NCBI GenBank assembly: GCA_016432725.1
Contig: JACJDG010000003.1
Location: forward strand, 4,464,001 to 4,528,000
Source of the DNA: Streptomyces sp. DHE7-1
Lineage (GTDB): Bacteria; Actinomycetota; Actinomycetes; Streptomycetales; Streptomycetaceae
DNA: 64,000 nucleotides
Reading direction: 5' to 3'
Position 1 is the first letter of the stretch. Each line of letters starts with the position of its first letter. The position numbers and the translations under genes were made by a program. Shown here one piece after another: positions 1-10,668 of the stretch. The notes beneath the pieces are model-generated. The model saw only the letters and a list, made by a program, of their open reading frames with translations, was not told where the DNA came from and did not search any database.

Positions 1-159
1 GTCGGCAGTGCGCCGATCATGGTCCGATGCCGTCCGTGCCGGACCGGTGGGCGCCCTCGGTGATCGAAACAGGACCGGATACGCTGACTTGAGTGAGGGC
101 AGCGACCTATCGACAAACCGTGTAATCGCCAGCAGACACCAGCAGACAGGAGACCCCTC

Positions 160-1170
160 GTGACCGTCGTCGGGCCGTTCGGGCTGAGCGTGCGGGACCA
201 GGCTCTGGAAGCCGATGTCCAGGCCGGATTGACGGCTGTCGAGGAAGGCTTGCTCGAAGCCACCAAGAGCGAGGTCCCGTTCATCACGGAGGCCGCGCAG
301 CACCTCGTACGGGCCGGCGGGAAGCGCTTCCGGCCGCTCCTCGTGATGCTCGCGGCACAGTTCGGGGATCCGTACGCGCCCGGTGTCGTGCCGTCGGCCG
401 TGGTCGTGGAGCTGACCCACCTGGCCACGCTGTACCACGACGACGTCATGGACGAGGCGTCCGTGCGGCGCGGGGTGGACAGCGCCAACACGCGCTGGGG
501 CAACTCCGTCGCGGTCCTCACCGGCGACTTCCTCTTCGCCCGCGCCTCCCAGATCCTCGCCGACCTCGGCCCCGAGGCGGTCCGGGTCCAGGCCCTCGCG
601 TTCGAGCGGCTGGTCACCGGGCAGATCCTGGAGACCGCGGGCCCCTCGGACGGCCGTGACCCGGTCGAGCACTACCTGGACGTGCTGGGCGGCAAGACCG
701 GCTCCCTGGTGGCGGTCTCCTGCCGGTTCGGCGCGATGATGTCCGGCGCCGACGAGACGGTCGTCGACGTGCTCACCCAGTACGGCGAACGGCTCGGGGT
801 CGCCTTCCAGCTCGCGGACGACGTCCTGGACATCGCCTCCGACTCGCACGAGTCCGGCAAGACCCCGGGGACCGACCTGCGCGAGGGCATCCCGACCCTG
901 CCCGTGCTCCGGCTGCGCGAGCGCGCGGCCCGTCTGGGGCTGCCCGAGGACACCGCGCTGTGCGAGCTGCTCGACTCCGACCTCGGCGACGACGCCCGGC
1001 TCGAGGAGGCGCTGACCGCGCTCCGCGCGCACCCCGCGCTGGAGCAGGCCCGCCGCGACACCGTGCGCTACGCCGAGGAGGCGCGCGCCGCGCTGGCCCC
1101 GCTGCCGGAATGCGACTCCAAGGCGGCGCTGCTCGAACTGTGCGACGCGGTGGTGCACCGGGCCGGCTGA
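160..1170 (+). CDS. Polyprenyl diphosphate synthase (long-chain trans-isoprenyl)
   Basis: Condenses isopentenyl diphosphate onto allylic diphosphates to make a long all-trans prenyl chain, probably the menaquinone side chain given the respiratory genes nearby (inference). Both aspartate-rich motifs are visible: DDVMD at residues 94-98 and DDVLD at 220-224, plus the GGKRFRP segment near residue 53. The 336-aa length is normal for the family. The GTG start follows an AGGAGA ribosome site at 149-154, preceded by a short AGCAGACA direct repeat. A strong hairpin follows the stop, so it is probably monocistronic. Chain length cannot be read from sequence. Confidence 0.93.
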   Translation: MTVVGPFGLSVRDQALEADVQAGLTAVEEGLLEATKSEVPFITEAAQHLVRAGGKRFRPLLVMLAAQFGDPYAPGVVPSAVVVELTHLATLYHDDVMDEASVRRGVDSANTRWGNSVAVLTGDFLFARASQILADLGPEAVRVQALAFERLVTGQILETAGPSDGRDPVEHYLDVLGGKTGSLVAVSCRFGAMMSGADETVVDVLTQYGERLGVAFQLADDVLDIASDSHESGKTPGTDLREGIPTLPVLRLRERAARLGLPEDTALCELLDSDLGDDARLEEALTALRAHPALEQARRDTVRYAEEARAALAPLPECDSKAALLELCDAVVHRAG

Positions 1171-1184
1171 GCCCCCGGTCCCGG

Positions 1185-1242
1185 CCCGAGGGCGGTTTCT
1201 CCCGCGCGACCCCTACGGGTCGGGGGAGGCACCGCCCTCGGG
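1185..1242 (+). terminator. Intrinsic terminator hairpin after the prenyl synthase gene
   Basis: A 12-bp perfect outer stem (CCCGAGGGCGGT with ACCGCCCTCGGG) encloses further complementary segments (GACCC/GGGTC). No clear T-run, as is usual in Streptomyces. Confidence 0.75.
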
Positions 1243-1415
1243 CGTCATACCGCAGGCGTACACGGACTTGGTGCCACGGTCTGACGCTTCCTCACGGCCG
1301 ATTTGGTCATATGGAAACCACGGAAATCACCACTCCTCACCGATTCGGGTGAGAATGGCGGCTCAGGTGGACCAGTGTGGGGACAGCCGCCGCCGACGAC
1401 GGAGGTAAGGCACAG

Positions 1416-2614
1416 ATGGCACCGTACGAATCCGACGACGCAACGGGCGCCGCACGGGACGAGGACCTGCCCACCGGACGCCGCAAGGCCGCCCGGTACG
1501 TGGTCCCGGTCGCGGTGGTGGGGGTCGCGGCGGCCACGATCGGGCTGGTCCCGGCGCTCGCCGACTCCGGTGACCCCGATCTGCCGAAGATCACCGCACA
1601 GCAGCTCATCGACAGGATCGCGAAGTCGGACGTGCAGCAGCTGTCCGGCACGGTGAAGGTCAGCACCGACCTCGGCCTGCCGGACCTCGGCGGCCTGGAG
1701 AGCGGCCTGATGTCCGGGGCGGCCCCGGTGACGGCTCCTCCGCGGACCCGCGGTCCAAGCTCACCGAGCTGGCCTCCGGCACGCACACGCTCCGCGTGGC
1801 CGCGGACGGCCCGGACCGGCAGAAGCTGTCGCTGCTGGAGAGCGGCTCCGAGTACAGCCTGATCCACGACGGCAAGGACGTCTGGGGCTACGACAGCAAG
1901 AGCAACGAGGTCCACCACTCCGCCGCCGCCGGCGGCGGTCGGCACCGGGCGGAGCAGCCGCCGGCCACGCCGAAGGGCTTCGCCGACGAGGCCCTGAAGG
2001 CGGTCGACGACACCACGTCCGTGACCGTCGACGGCACCGCGCAGGTCGCCGGACGCGACGCCTACCGGCTGCTGATCAAGCCCAGGCAGTCCGGCACCAC
2101 GGTCGGCGCCGTCACCATCGCCGTGGACGCGAAGACGGGCATGCCGCTGAAGTTCACGCTCACCCCGAGGAGCGGCGGCGCCGCCGTCCTCGACGCGGGC
2201 TTCACCCAGGTCTCCTTCGCCAAGCCGGCCGCGTCCACCTTCGACTTCACCCCGCCCAAGGGCGCGAAGGTCACCGAGGAGAAGGAAGGCGGCAGGGGCG
2301 GGGCGCCGGAGCACGCCCCCAAGGGCGGTGAGGACCTCGCCAAGGGCCTGAACGGCGCCACCGTGCTCGGCAAGGGCTGGACCTCGGTCGCCACCTTCGA
2401 CACCGGCGCCAAGGGCGGCGTGCCGTCCGGCGGCCAGGACGGTGCGCTCGGCGGCTTCCTCGGCTCGCTCGGCGACCAGGTCTCCGGCAAGTTCGGCAAG
2501 GGCACGGTGTTCTCCACCCGCCTGGTCAACGCCCTGATCACCGACGACGGCAAGGTGTACGCCGGCGCGGTGACCAAGGACGCGCTGGTGAGGGCGGCGA
2601 ACGCGGGGAAGTGA
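1416..2614 (+). CDS. LolA/RseB-like membrane-anchored protein (frame break)
   Basis: Probable cell-envelope protein related to LolA/outer-membrane lipoprotein-carrier folds. The N-terminus is cytoplasmic and acidic, followed by a single membrane anchor or uncleaved signal (about residues 24-45) and an exported domain with the typical 'YSLIHDGKDVWGYDS' strand region and a C-terminal beta-rich half. GGAGG at 1401-1405 fixes the ATG at 1416. A -1 frame break near 1720-1728 in a C-run separates the halves; adding one base restores an uninterrupted protein of about 400 aa. An ABC exporter follows 54 bp downstream, a common Streptomyces arrangement. The substrate is unknown. Confidence 0.75.
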
Positions 2615-2668
2615 CCCCGCCCGGGCACGGGCGGTCAGGAGCGGGCACGGGCGACCGAGGGGGAGCCG

Positions 2669-3643
2669 ATGGACGAACCGTCCGCCGCGGGGAGTGACCC
2701 GGGGGACGCGCCGGAGCACGTCATCGCCACGCGCGGCCTCACCAAGCGCTACCGCGGCGGACAGCTCGCCGTCGACGGTCTCGACCTGACCGTCCCGGCG
2801 GGCAGCGTCTTCGGCTTCCTCGGCCCGAACGGCTCCGGGAAGACCACCACCATCCGCATGCTGATGGGCCTGATCGAACCGACCTCGGGCACGGCGCGCG
2901 TGCTGGGCCGGCCCATGCCCCGGTCCGCGCGCACCGTCCTGCCCCGGGTCGGCGCGCTGATCGAGGGCCCGGCCCTGTACGGCTTCCTCTCCGGCCGGGA
3001 CAACCTGCTGCGCTACGACGCCGCCGACCCGACGGCCGATCCGCGCACCCGGCGGACCCGCGTCGCGGCCGCCCTGGACCGGGTGGGCCTGACGGCCGCG
3101 GCGGGCAAGAAGGCGAGGGCGTACTCGCTCGGCATGAAGCAGCGCCTGGGCCTGGCGGCCGCGCTGCTCCAGCCGCGCGGACTGCTCGTGCTGGACGAGC
3201 CCACCAACGGGCTCGACCCGCAGGGCATGCGGGAGATCCGCGCCCTGGTGAAGGAACTGGCGGCCGACGGCACGACCGTGTTCCTGTCCTCCCACCTCCT
3301 CGACGAGATCGAGCAGGTGTGCACGCACGCGGCGGTGATGGCGCGGGGCCGCCTGATCACCCAGGGCGCGGTCGCCGACCTGGCCGCCGGGGCGCGCGGC
3401 CGGCTGGCGGTGAACACGCCGGATCCCGCCGAGGCGGCCCGGGTGCTGAAGGAGCAGGGCGTCACGGACGTCGTCGCCGACGGCGACCGGGTGACCGGCG
3501 AGCCGCCCCGGCGGGACCTCGCGGACGTGAACGCGGCCCTGGTCGCGGCGGGCGTCCGGGTACGCGGCTTCACCCTCGAACGGGCATCGCTGGAGGACGC
3601 GTTCGTGGCACTGACCGGGGAGGGCTTCGATGTCGCGGGCTGA
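2669..3643 (+). CDS. ABC transporter ATP-binding protein
   Basis: Drives the permease encoded next, with which it overlaps by 14 bp. It has Walker A GPNGSGKTT (about residues 51-59), an ABC signature region read as YSLGMKQRLG (canonical LSGGQ replaced, as in many CcmA/NatA-type ATPases) and Walker B LLVLDEPTNGLD. The DrrA/NatA-type C-terminal extension after residue 230 is present; total 324 aa. A GA-rich GAGGGGGAG ribosome site precedes the ATG. It belongs to the ABC-2 exporter class used for drugs, lipids or ions; the substrate cannot be predicted. Confidence 0.92.
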   Translation: MDEPSAAGSDPGDAPEHVIATRGLTKRYRGGQLAVDGLDLTVPAGSVFGFLGPNGSGKTTTIRMLMGLIEPTSGTARVLGRPMPRSARTVLPRVGALIEGPALYGFLSGRDNLLRYDAADPTADPRTRRTRVAAALDRVGLTAAAGKKARAYSLGMKQRLGLAAALLQPRGLLVLDEPTNGLDPQGMREIRALVKELAADGTTVFLSSHLLDEIEQVCTHAAVMARGRLITQGAVADLAAGARGRLAVNTPDPAEAARVLKEQGVTDVVADGDRVTGEPPRRDLADVNAALVAAGVRVRGFTLERASLEDAFVALTGEGFDVAG

Positions 3644-4514
3644 GGTGATCGGGGCGCCGGCCGGGCGCCGGACGAGTCCGCTGTGGACCTTCGGACTGCT
3701 GCGCAGCGAGCTGGTCACCACGCTGCGCCGCTGGCGCACGCTCGCGCTGCTCGCGGTGCTGGCGGCGGTGCCGGTGCTGGTCGGCATCGCGGTACGGATC
3801 GAGACGCGGGGCGGTCCGGGGGCGGACGGCGGCGGAGGCGAGGGGCCGGCGTTCATGGCCCAGATCACCAACAACGGCCTGTTCCTGGTGTTCACGGCAC
3901 TGGCCGCGACCCTGCCGTTCTTCCTGCCGATGGCGGTCGGCGTCGTCGCGGGCGACTCGATCGCCGGTGAGGCCGGCGCGGGCACCCTGCGCTATCTGCT
4001 GGTCGCCCCGGCCGGCCGTACCCGCCTGCTGCTCACCAAGTACGCGACGGTCATGGCCTTCTGCCTGCTGGCCACCCTGGTGGTGGCCGTGTCCGCGCTG
4101 GCCGTCGGCGCGCTGCTGTTCCCGCTCGGCGACCTGACGACCATCTCCGGCACGAGCATCACCTTCACCGAGGGCCTCGGCCGGGCGCTGCTGATCGCGC
4201 TGGCGGTCGCCGCCTCACTGGTCGGCATCGCTGCCCTCGGGCTGTTCGTGTCCACCCTGACCAACAGCGGCATCGCGGCGATGGCGACCACCGTGGGCCT
4301 GCTCATCACCGTTCAGATCCTGGACCAGATACCGCAGTTGCACGCGCTGCGGCCGTACTTCTTCTCCCACTACTGGCTGTCCTTCGCCGATCTCATGCGC
4401 GACCCCGTCTACTGGGACGACCTGGTGAAGAACCTCGGTCTCCAGGCGCTGTACGCCGCCGTGTTCGGCTCGGCGGCCTGGGCGCGGTTCACGACGAAGG
4501 ACATCAGCGTCTAG
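3630..4514 (+). CDS. ABC-2 type transporter permease
   Basis: Membrane partner of the preceding ATPase, translationally coupled by overlap. It is a 294-aa protein with about six hydrophobic helices: one after a basic N-terminus (about residues 35-55), a central pair around the 'FFLPMAVGVVAGDSIAGEAGAGTLR' region, and three more before the C-terminus. The phrase AGEAGAGTLRYLL is characteristic of ABC-2 permeases. It ends 7 bp before the convergent FMN reductase gene with no visible terminator between them. Confidence 0.88.
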   Translation: MSRAEVIGAPAGRRTSPLWTFGLLRSELVTTLRRWRTLALLAVLAAVPVLVGIAVRIETRGGPGADGGGGEGPAFMAQITNNGLFLVFTALAATLPFFLPMAVGVVAGDSIAGEAGAGTLRYLLVAPAGRTRLLLTKYATVMAFCLLATLVVAVSALAVGALLFPLGDLTTISGTSITFTEGLGRALLIALAVAASLVGIAALGLFVSTLTNSGIAAMATTVGLLITVQILDQIPQLHALRPYFFSHYWLSFADLMRDPVYWDDLVKNLGLQALYAAVFGSAAWARFTTKDISV

Positions 4515-4521
4515 GACCGGC

Positions 4522-5109
4522 TCAGGCCTCCTGGTACGGGAAGCGGGCGAGGGGCGCCTCCCGGCTGAAGAACGTCTTCGCGCGGGTGAGGGCCTCGGTG
4601 TCCGCGGCCACGTCCCCGGGCGCGCTGCCGTTGCCGAGCAGCACACCGCCGAAGCGCATCCCCAGGTAGGCGGCCGAGTTGTTGAGCGTGCCGACGAGCG
4701 GGTCGGCGACCGACGGCTCCCGGTCCGCCCGGGCCGAGACGCCCCACAGGGTGCGCCCGGCCATCGTCGCCTTGAAGTCGATGCCCGGGGTGCGCAGCCA
4801 GGCCGACCAGTGGTCCAGGTACCGCTTGGTGTGGCCGGAGACCGAGTACCAGTACAGCGGGGAAGCGATCACCAGGTCCGTGGCCGCGAGGGTGGCGTCC
4901 AGCAGCAGACCGGCCGTGGTGCCGGCGGCCGGGCGTACGTGGTCGGTGTCGTGCCGCAGGTCCGTGAAGTCGGGCAGCGGGTGGTCGACGAGGCGGATCC
5001 AGTGCTGTTCGACTCCGGCGGGGAGCTGTTCGGCGGCCGCGCGGGCCAGCAGCTCGGTGTTGCCGTCGGGCCGGGCACTGCCCAGGACGAAGAGGAAGCG
5101 GCGGCTCAT
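4522..5109 (-). CDS. NADPH-dependent FMN reductase-like flavoprotein
   Basis: 195-aa flavodoxin-fold oxidoreductase. The N-terminal phosphate-binding loop GSARPDGNT (about residues 9-17) and the SPLYWYSVSG segment (about 84-93) that stacks on the flavin ring are typical of the NADPH-dependent FMN reductase/NAD(P)H:quinone reductase superfamily. The ATG at 5109 has a GGGGGA ribosome site. In-frame upstream codons exist, but the homologous start is clear from the MSRRFLFVLGSARPDGNT opening. The physiological substrate is unknown. Confidence 0.88.
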   Translation of the reverse strand: MSRRFLFVLGSARPDGNTELLARAAAEQLPAGVEQHWIRLVDHPLPDFTDLRHDTDHVRPAAGTTAGLLLDATLAATDLVIASPLYWYSVSGHTKRYLDHWSAWLRTPGIDFKATMAGRTLWGVSARADREPSVADPLVGTLNNSAAYLGMRFGGVLLGNGSAPGDVAADTEALTRAKTFFSREAPLARFPYQEA

Positions 5110-5326
5110 GGGTCCCCCGTAGTGGTTGATGTCGCACCGCGAATAAGGGCGTGTGCATTTTATGCATACGCAAGCAGTCTCTTTCAAGGGCCGGCTCCGG
5201 GGGCTCCGGGCTGCGGCTGGTGCGAGGCTGTGACGTCGCGGTGACGCGGGAGCCGGGCTGAACGGACACACTGGTCGGCAGGACGCGTACGGACCGGATC
5301 GTGGCGCCGGGGGAGTGAGGAAACCG

Positions 5327-6537
5327 ATGTCTCGACTCAGCTTCGAGAAGAAGCGGGCACAGCAGCCCGCGGCACACCCCGCGGCGGTGGCCGTCCGGGT
5401 GTCCGGCACGGGCAGTGCCTCGGTGGGCGGGACGGCGGTCGTCGCGGAACCGGGTCAGGAGATCCAGCAGGCCGTGCTCAACCACCTCCAGCGCCTCGCC
5501 ATCAGCCTGGGCACCCCGATACGTGCCACGATCCACGACGACCGCGCCGGCTGCGTGGTCCCCCTGGAGGTCTCGGCGGACGGCTCCAGCCGGGTGGCGG
5601 GGGACCCGGTGCGGGTCGCTCCGGGGAGCGGGACGGACGGACCGGGTGCGGCGATCCCCTCTCCGGCCACGGCGGGCTCCGGTCCGGCGCGGGCTCCGCA
5701 GGGGCGGTTCGGGCCGCCGCCGGTCATGGCCGCCGTGCCCGGCGCGCGGACCGCCACCGGAACCCGGACGCCGGCCCCCGTGCCCGCGTACGGACCCCGG
5801 ACCATGCCCCCGCGCCCGCGCCGCTCCCCGCGCCGGCCGCCCCGGTACCCGCGGGGCGCCGCGGCGAAGCCCCTGTCAGCCCCGCACCGCACCCCCAGCC
5901 GGTGGCCTCACGGCCCGCCCGGGAGATCCCCCGGTACCCGCGTCCGTCCCGGACGCGCCCCTGTGCGACCCCGAGCCCGCCCCGGCCTCGTCCGCGACCC
6001 CCACCCCGCCCGCGGCTTCGACGCGGTGGCGGAGGAGGTGCTCGGCGACACGCCCGTGACCGAGACCGTGGAGGGCGCCGAGCTGCTCACCGAGCCGATG
6101 ACGCGGATCAACGAGGCCGTCCGGGACGGCCGTATCGAGGCGGCGGCGGAGCTCGCCGACCGCACGGTCGCCGAGGCCTCCACGGTCCTGGGCCCCGCCA
6201 CCCCGAGGTGCTGCACCTGGGCGAGCTGACCGCCTACATCGCCTATCTGGCGGGCGACCCGGTGCGCTCCTTCCACCTGTCCCTGGACCTCGCCCGGCTG
6301 CGCCGGCAGGCGTGCGACGCGGAGGCGGCCTACGGCAATGTGCGCAGCGCCGCCACCGCCTGGCGCGCGGTGCGCGACCCGGAGGAGGGGCTGCGGCTGG
6401 GCCGCGACCTCCTCGGCCTGTGGACGGACCTCACGACGGAGCCCGGGCCCGCGGCCGGCGATCCGGAACCCCTGGAATCGGCACGCTCGCGCATGGTCCG
6501 CCTGACCGCCCGCGCGGCCGGCGCCGCGCGGGCGTAG
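5327..6537 (+). CDS. Hypothetical protein with helical (TPR-like) C-terminus, several frame breaks
   Basis: Starts MSRLSFEKKRAQQ after GGGAG/GAGG. The N-terminal domain of about 90 residues (basic, then a folded stretch with GQEIQQAVLNHLQRLAISLG and VPLEVSADGSS) is followed by a Pro/Ala-rich linker and a helical C-terminus with EAAAELADRTV and ELTAYIAYLAGDPVRSFHL, resembling tetratricopeptide repeats. The frame must shift -1 near 5775, 5925, 6020 and 6195 to keep Streptomyces-like coding throughout, so the linker sequence is uncertain. No function can be assigned. Confidence 0.55.
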
Positions 6538-6569
6538 CCGGCCGGCGCGGCTCCGGGCGGCGCGGCCGA

Positions 6570-7064
6570 CTACGCGACGCAGAACTCGTTGTCCTCGGGG
6601 TCGGCCATCAGCACCCACTCGCCGGCGGGGTCCTTCACCTCGCGCAGCACCCGTGCGCCCAGCGTCTCCAGCCGCGCCACCTCGTCCGCGCGGCGCCCGG
6701 CGCCGGCGTGCACGTCGATGTGCAGCCGGTTCTTGACCGTCTTCGCCTCCGGGACGCGCTGGAAGAGCAGCCGCCGGCCCAGCCCGATGCCGGTGTCGGG
6801 GTCGCACGGGTCCTCGGGGTGCCGTACGGCGATCAGGTCCCGGAAGGCGGGCCGGCCGTGGTACTCGACGGTGGCCTCGCCCGGCAGCGCGCCGAGGGAC
6901 AGCAGCCGTTCGACGAGCGCGCTGTTGTCCTCGGCCGTGTAGTGCAGCGCGGCGGCCCAGAAGTCCGCCTGGGTGTGCGGGTCCGCCGCGTCGATGACGA
7001 GCTTCCAGCGCAGCGGGGCCGGAGCGGACGCGGACGTGTCTGATGCGGGCGTGTCTGTGGACAT
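6570..7064 (-). CDS. VOC (glyoxalase/bleomycin-resistance fold) family protein
   Basis: 164-aa protein opening with a Ser/Ala/Thr-rich leader and then two beta-alpha-beta-beta-beta modules; the ADPEDNEFCVA ending is typical of the glyoxalase-like VOC domain of actinobacteria. The first half has LVIDAADPHTQADFW, the second NRLHIDVHAG with the metal-site-like His. In this family many members lack enzymatic assignment. Two in-frame GTG codons lie just upstream of the chosen ATG. Confidence 0.82.
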   Translation of the reverse strand: MSTDTPASDTSASAPAPLRWKLVIDAADPHTQADFWAAALHYTAEDNSALVERLLSLGALPGEATVEYHGRPAFRDLIAVRHPEDPCDPDTGIGLGRRLLFQRVPEAKTVKNRLHIDVHAGAGRRADEVARLETLGARVLREVKDPAGEWVLMADPEDNEFCVA

Positions 7065-7111
7065 GCCCACCACTTATAGCCGCCCGCGCGGACCCGCACC
7101 GGCCATTGGCG

Positions 7112-8074
7112 TCAGCCGACCCGGCGGACGTCCTCCCGGGCGGGCTCGGCGGACTCCACGAGCGGCGACACGGCGACCACCCGGGGCCTGCGGACGGCGT
7201 GCACGGCGTCCCAGGTCAGCAGACCCAGCGCCAGCCACACCAGGGCGAATCCGGCCCAGCGCTCCGCCGGCATCGCCTCGTGGAAGTAGAGGATGCCGAG
7301 CAGGAACTGGAAGACCGGTGCCAGGTACTGCAGCAGTCCCAGCGTGGACAGGGGCACCCGGATGGCCGCCGCGCCGAAGCAGACCAGCGGCAGGGCCGTG
7401 ACGAGACCGGTCGAGGCGAGCAGCAGGGAGTGCCCGGTGCCGCCGGTGGCGAAGGTGGCTCCGCCGTGCGCGCCGAGCCAGACCAGATAGCCGAGCGCGG
7501 GCACGAACTGGACCGCGGTCTCGGCGGCCAGCGACTCGACACCGCCGAGGGCGACCTTCTTCTTCACCAGCCCGTAGGTGGCGAACGAGAACGCCAGACA
7601 GAGCGAGATCCACGGCGGACGGCCGTAGCCGACGGTCAGCACGACGACGGCGGCGAAGCCGACCCCGACCGCGGCCCACTGCGCGGGCCGCAGCCGCTCC
7701 TTGAGGAGCAGCACGCCCATCGCGATGGTCACCAGCGGGTTGATGAAGTACCCGAGGGACGCCTCGACCACATGGCCGGAGTTGACGGCCCATATGTAGA
7801 CGCCCCAGTTGACGGTGATGACGGCGGCGGCCACCACGACGAGCGCCAGCCGCCGCGGCTGCCGCAGCAGTTCGCCGGCCCAGGCCCAGCGGCGTACGAC
7901 GAGCAGGGCGACGGCGACGAAGACCAGGGACCACACCATGCGGTGGGCCAGGATCTCCATGGCTCCGGCGGGCTTCAGCAGCGGCCAGAACAGCGGGACC
8001 AGGCCCCACATCCCGTACGCGGCGAAACCGTTCACCAGGCCTGTCCGGTGCTCTCCTCTGGACGTCCCGGCCAT
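7112..8074 (-). CDS. rarD: EamA/RarD family transporter (drug/metabolite superfamily)
   Basis: 320-aa integral membrane protein with about ten hydrophobic helices. The N-terminus GFAAYGMWGLVPLFWPLLKPAGAMEILAHRMVWS is the RarD signature (E. coli RarD is annotated as a chloramphenicol-sensitivity permease). The internal EamA duplication is visible, with NWGVYIWAVNSGHVVEASLGYFINPL in the first half. A GGAGGGG ribosome site precedes the ATG. The true substrate is not established for this family. Confidence 0.88.
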   Translation of the reverse strand: MAGTSRGEHRTGLVNGFAAYGMWGLVPLFWPLLKPAGAMEILAHRMVWSLVFVAVALLVVRRWAWAGELLRQPRRLALVVVAAAVITVNWGVYIWAVNSGHVVEASLGYFINPLVTIAMGVLLLKERLRPAQWAAVGVGFAAVVVLTVGYGRPPWISLCLAFSFATYGLVKKKVALGGVESLAAETAVQFVPALGYLVWLGAHGGATFATGGTGHSLLLASTGLVTALPLVCFGAAAIRVPLSTLGLLQYLAPVFQFLLGILYFHEAMPAERWAGFALVWLALGLLTWDAVHAVRRPRVVAVSPLVESAEPAREDVRRVG

Positions 8075-8125
8075 GGGCCCCTCCTTCTCGCCTCAGCCAC
8101 GTGTGCGAGGAAGAAGGTAGCGCCG

Positions 8126-8181
8126 AGCGGCCCCGTCTGTCATGCCCGTATCGCCATACGGTCATGACAGACGGGGCCGCT
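8126..8181 (-). terminator. Very long hairpin between rarD and the qorB-like gene
   Basis: A 19-bp perfect stem, one mismatch, then 6 more pairs (CCGTAT/ATACGG) closing on a 4-nt loop CGCC. It lies 30 bp past the stop of the qorB-like gene on the minus strand and upstream of rarD, so it most likely terminates qorB transcription and insulates rarD. Confidence 0.8.
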
Positions 8182-8210
8182 GGTCGTGCGGGGGCTCCGG
8201 ATCGGCGCGG

Positions 8211-9065
8211 TCAGCCCTTGAGCGCGGCGGCGACGGCCTCGGCGAGCGGGGTGGTCGGACGGCCCGTCAGACGGGAGAGGTCGCCGGTGGAGACGACCAG
8301 TTCGCCCTTCTCGATCGAGGCGTCCACGCCGGCCAGCACCGCGGCCAGCGGCCCGGGCAGCCCGGCGCCCACCAGGATGGACTCGAGCGTCTCGACCGGT
8401 ACCGGGGTGTAGCCGATCTCCCGGCCGGTCTGCCGGCTCAGCTCGGCCGCGTACTCGGCGAAGCCCCACGCCTCGTCGCCGCCCAGCTCGTACGTCGCGT
8501 TCTCGTGGCCCTCGCCGGTCAGCACCGCGACCGCGGCGGCCGCGTAGTCGGCGCGGGAGGCCGAGGAGACCCGGCCGTCGCCTGCGGCCTGGACGACCGC
8601 GCCGTGCTCCAGCACCGGGGCGAGGTTCTCGGTGTAGTTCTCGTGGTACCAGCCGTTGCGCAGCAGGCTGTAGGGCAGGCCGGAGGCGAGCAGCGCCGTC
8701 TCGGTGGCGCGGTGGTCGTCGGCGAGCGCGGCCGTGAGGCTGCCCGGGGCGCTGGTGTACGCCAGCAGGGCGACGCCGGCGGCCCTGGCGGCGTCGATGA
8801 CGACCTGGTGCTGCCGGACCCGGCCCTTGTCGAACTCGTTGCCGGAGATCAGCAGGACCCTGTCGCCGGCCCGGAACAGGCCGTCGAAGGTCTCGGGGGC
8901 GTTGTAGTCGGCCACGGCGAGCCGGACCCCGCGGGCGGCGAGGCCGGCGGCCTTCGCCTCGTCCCGCACGACGGCGGTGATCTCTCCGGCCGGGACCTTC
9001 TCCAGCAGCTGCTCCACGACGTGGCGGCCGAGGTGTCCGGTGGCTCCGGTGACGACGATGCTCAT
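8211..9065 (-). CDS. NmrA/QorB-like NAD(P)H-dependent oxidoreductase
   Basis: 284-aa atypical short-chain dehydrogenase: the N-terminal Rossmann motif GATGHLGRHVVEQL (about residues 7-20), a mid-protein Tyr in LLAYTSAPGS, and the NGWYHENYTENL segment characteristic of YtfG/QorB quinone oxidoreductases and NmrA-like proteins. It is divergent from an HxlR regulator with a palindromic operator between them, the arrangement described for qorR-regulated quinone reductases in actinobacteria. Likely role: NADPH-dependent reduction of quinones or electrophiles under redox stress (inference from context). Confidence 0.85.
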   Translation of the reverse strand: MSIVVTGATGHLGRHVVEQLLEKVPAGEITAVVRDEAKAAGLAARGVRLAVADYNAPETFDGLFRAGDRVLLISGNEFDKGRVRQHQVVIDAARAAGVALLAYTSAPGSLTAALADDHRATETALLASGLPYSLLRNGWYHENYTENLAPVLEHGAVVQAAGDGRVSSASRADYAAAAVAVLTGEGHENATYELGGDEAWGFAEYAAELSRQTGREIGYTPVPVETLESILVGAGLPGPLAAVLAGVDASIEKGELVVSTGDLSRLTGRPTTPLAEAVAAALKG

Positions 9066-9148
9066 GATGCGCGGTCTCCTTGTGGGTGCGTCCGTCGGTG
9101 ACTCCGTATGTCTGTCACTAACCCTAGGAGAGGCGCTAACCAAGCGAA

Positions 9149-9173
9149 AGTACCCACTTTGAAGTAAGGTACT
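9149..9173. promoter_or_regulatory. Candidate HxlR/QorR operator
   Basis: Inverted repeat AGTACC-N13-GGTACT with an inner ACTT/AAGT pair, 3 bp before the regulator ATG and 84 bp before the divergent oxidoreductase start. The position overlapping the regulator start suggests autorepression. Confidence 0.65.
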
Positions 9174-9176
9174 GGC

Positions 9177-9587
9177 ATGGGAGTGAGTGACAGGGTGGCC
9201 ACCGCGGAGGCCGAGGCCCAGTGCCCGTACCGCCTCGTGCTGGAGCACCTCACCAGCCGCTGGGGTGTCCTCGTGCTGATCGAGCTGCTGGAGCGGCCGT
9301 ACCGCTTCAGCGAGCTGCGCCGGGCGATCGGCCGGTACGGCGGCCGGGGCGTCAGCGAGAAGATGCTGACCCAGACGCTGCAGACCCTGGAGCGCGACGG
9401 CTTGGTCCACCGGGACGCCAAGCCGGTGATCCCGCCCCGCGTCGACTACTCGCTCACCGGACTCGGACAGGAGGCGGCGCGGCAGGTGCGCTCCCTCGCC
9501 CGGTGGACGCACGAGCGCATGGACGAGGTGGAGCGGGCCCGGCTGGCATACGACGAGGCCCGGGAACTCAGGTCCCGGGCCTCCTAG
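9177..9587 (+). CDS. HxlR-family redox-sensing regulator
   Basis: 136-aa winged-helix protein of the HxlR/MarR-like family. The N-terminal Cys in AQCPYRLVLEHL (about residue 16) occupies the position of the redox-sensing cysteine of QorR/HypR-type members; the wing segment is RRAIGRYGGRGVSEKMLTQTLQTLERDGLV. No good ribosome site is visible before the ATG. Divergent from the QorB-like gene it probably controls; ends 19 bp before korB, which is convergent. Confidence 0.88.
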   Translation: MGVSDRVATAEAEAQCPYRLVLEHLTSRWGVLVLIELLERPYRFSELRRAIGRYGGRGVSEKMLTQTLQTLERDGLVHRDAKPVIPPRVDYSLTGLGQEAARQVRSLARWTHERMDEVERARLAYDEARELRSRAS

Positions 9588-9606
9588 TCGGTGAGCGGGC
9601 CGCCCG

Positions 9607-10660
<1,054 letters not shown>

Positions 10661-10668
<8 letters not shown>

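Noticed and set aside
1337..3985. An 882-codon open frame on the minus strand opposite the LolA-like and ABC genes
   Set aside because: Arg/Pro/Gly-rich shadow produced by strong GC3 bias; the plus strand carries recognisable domains.
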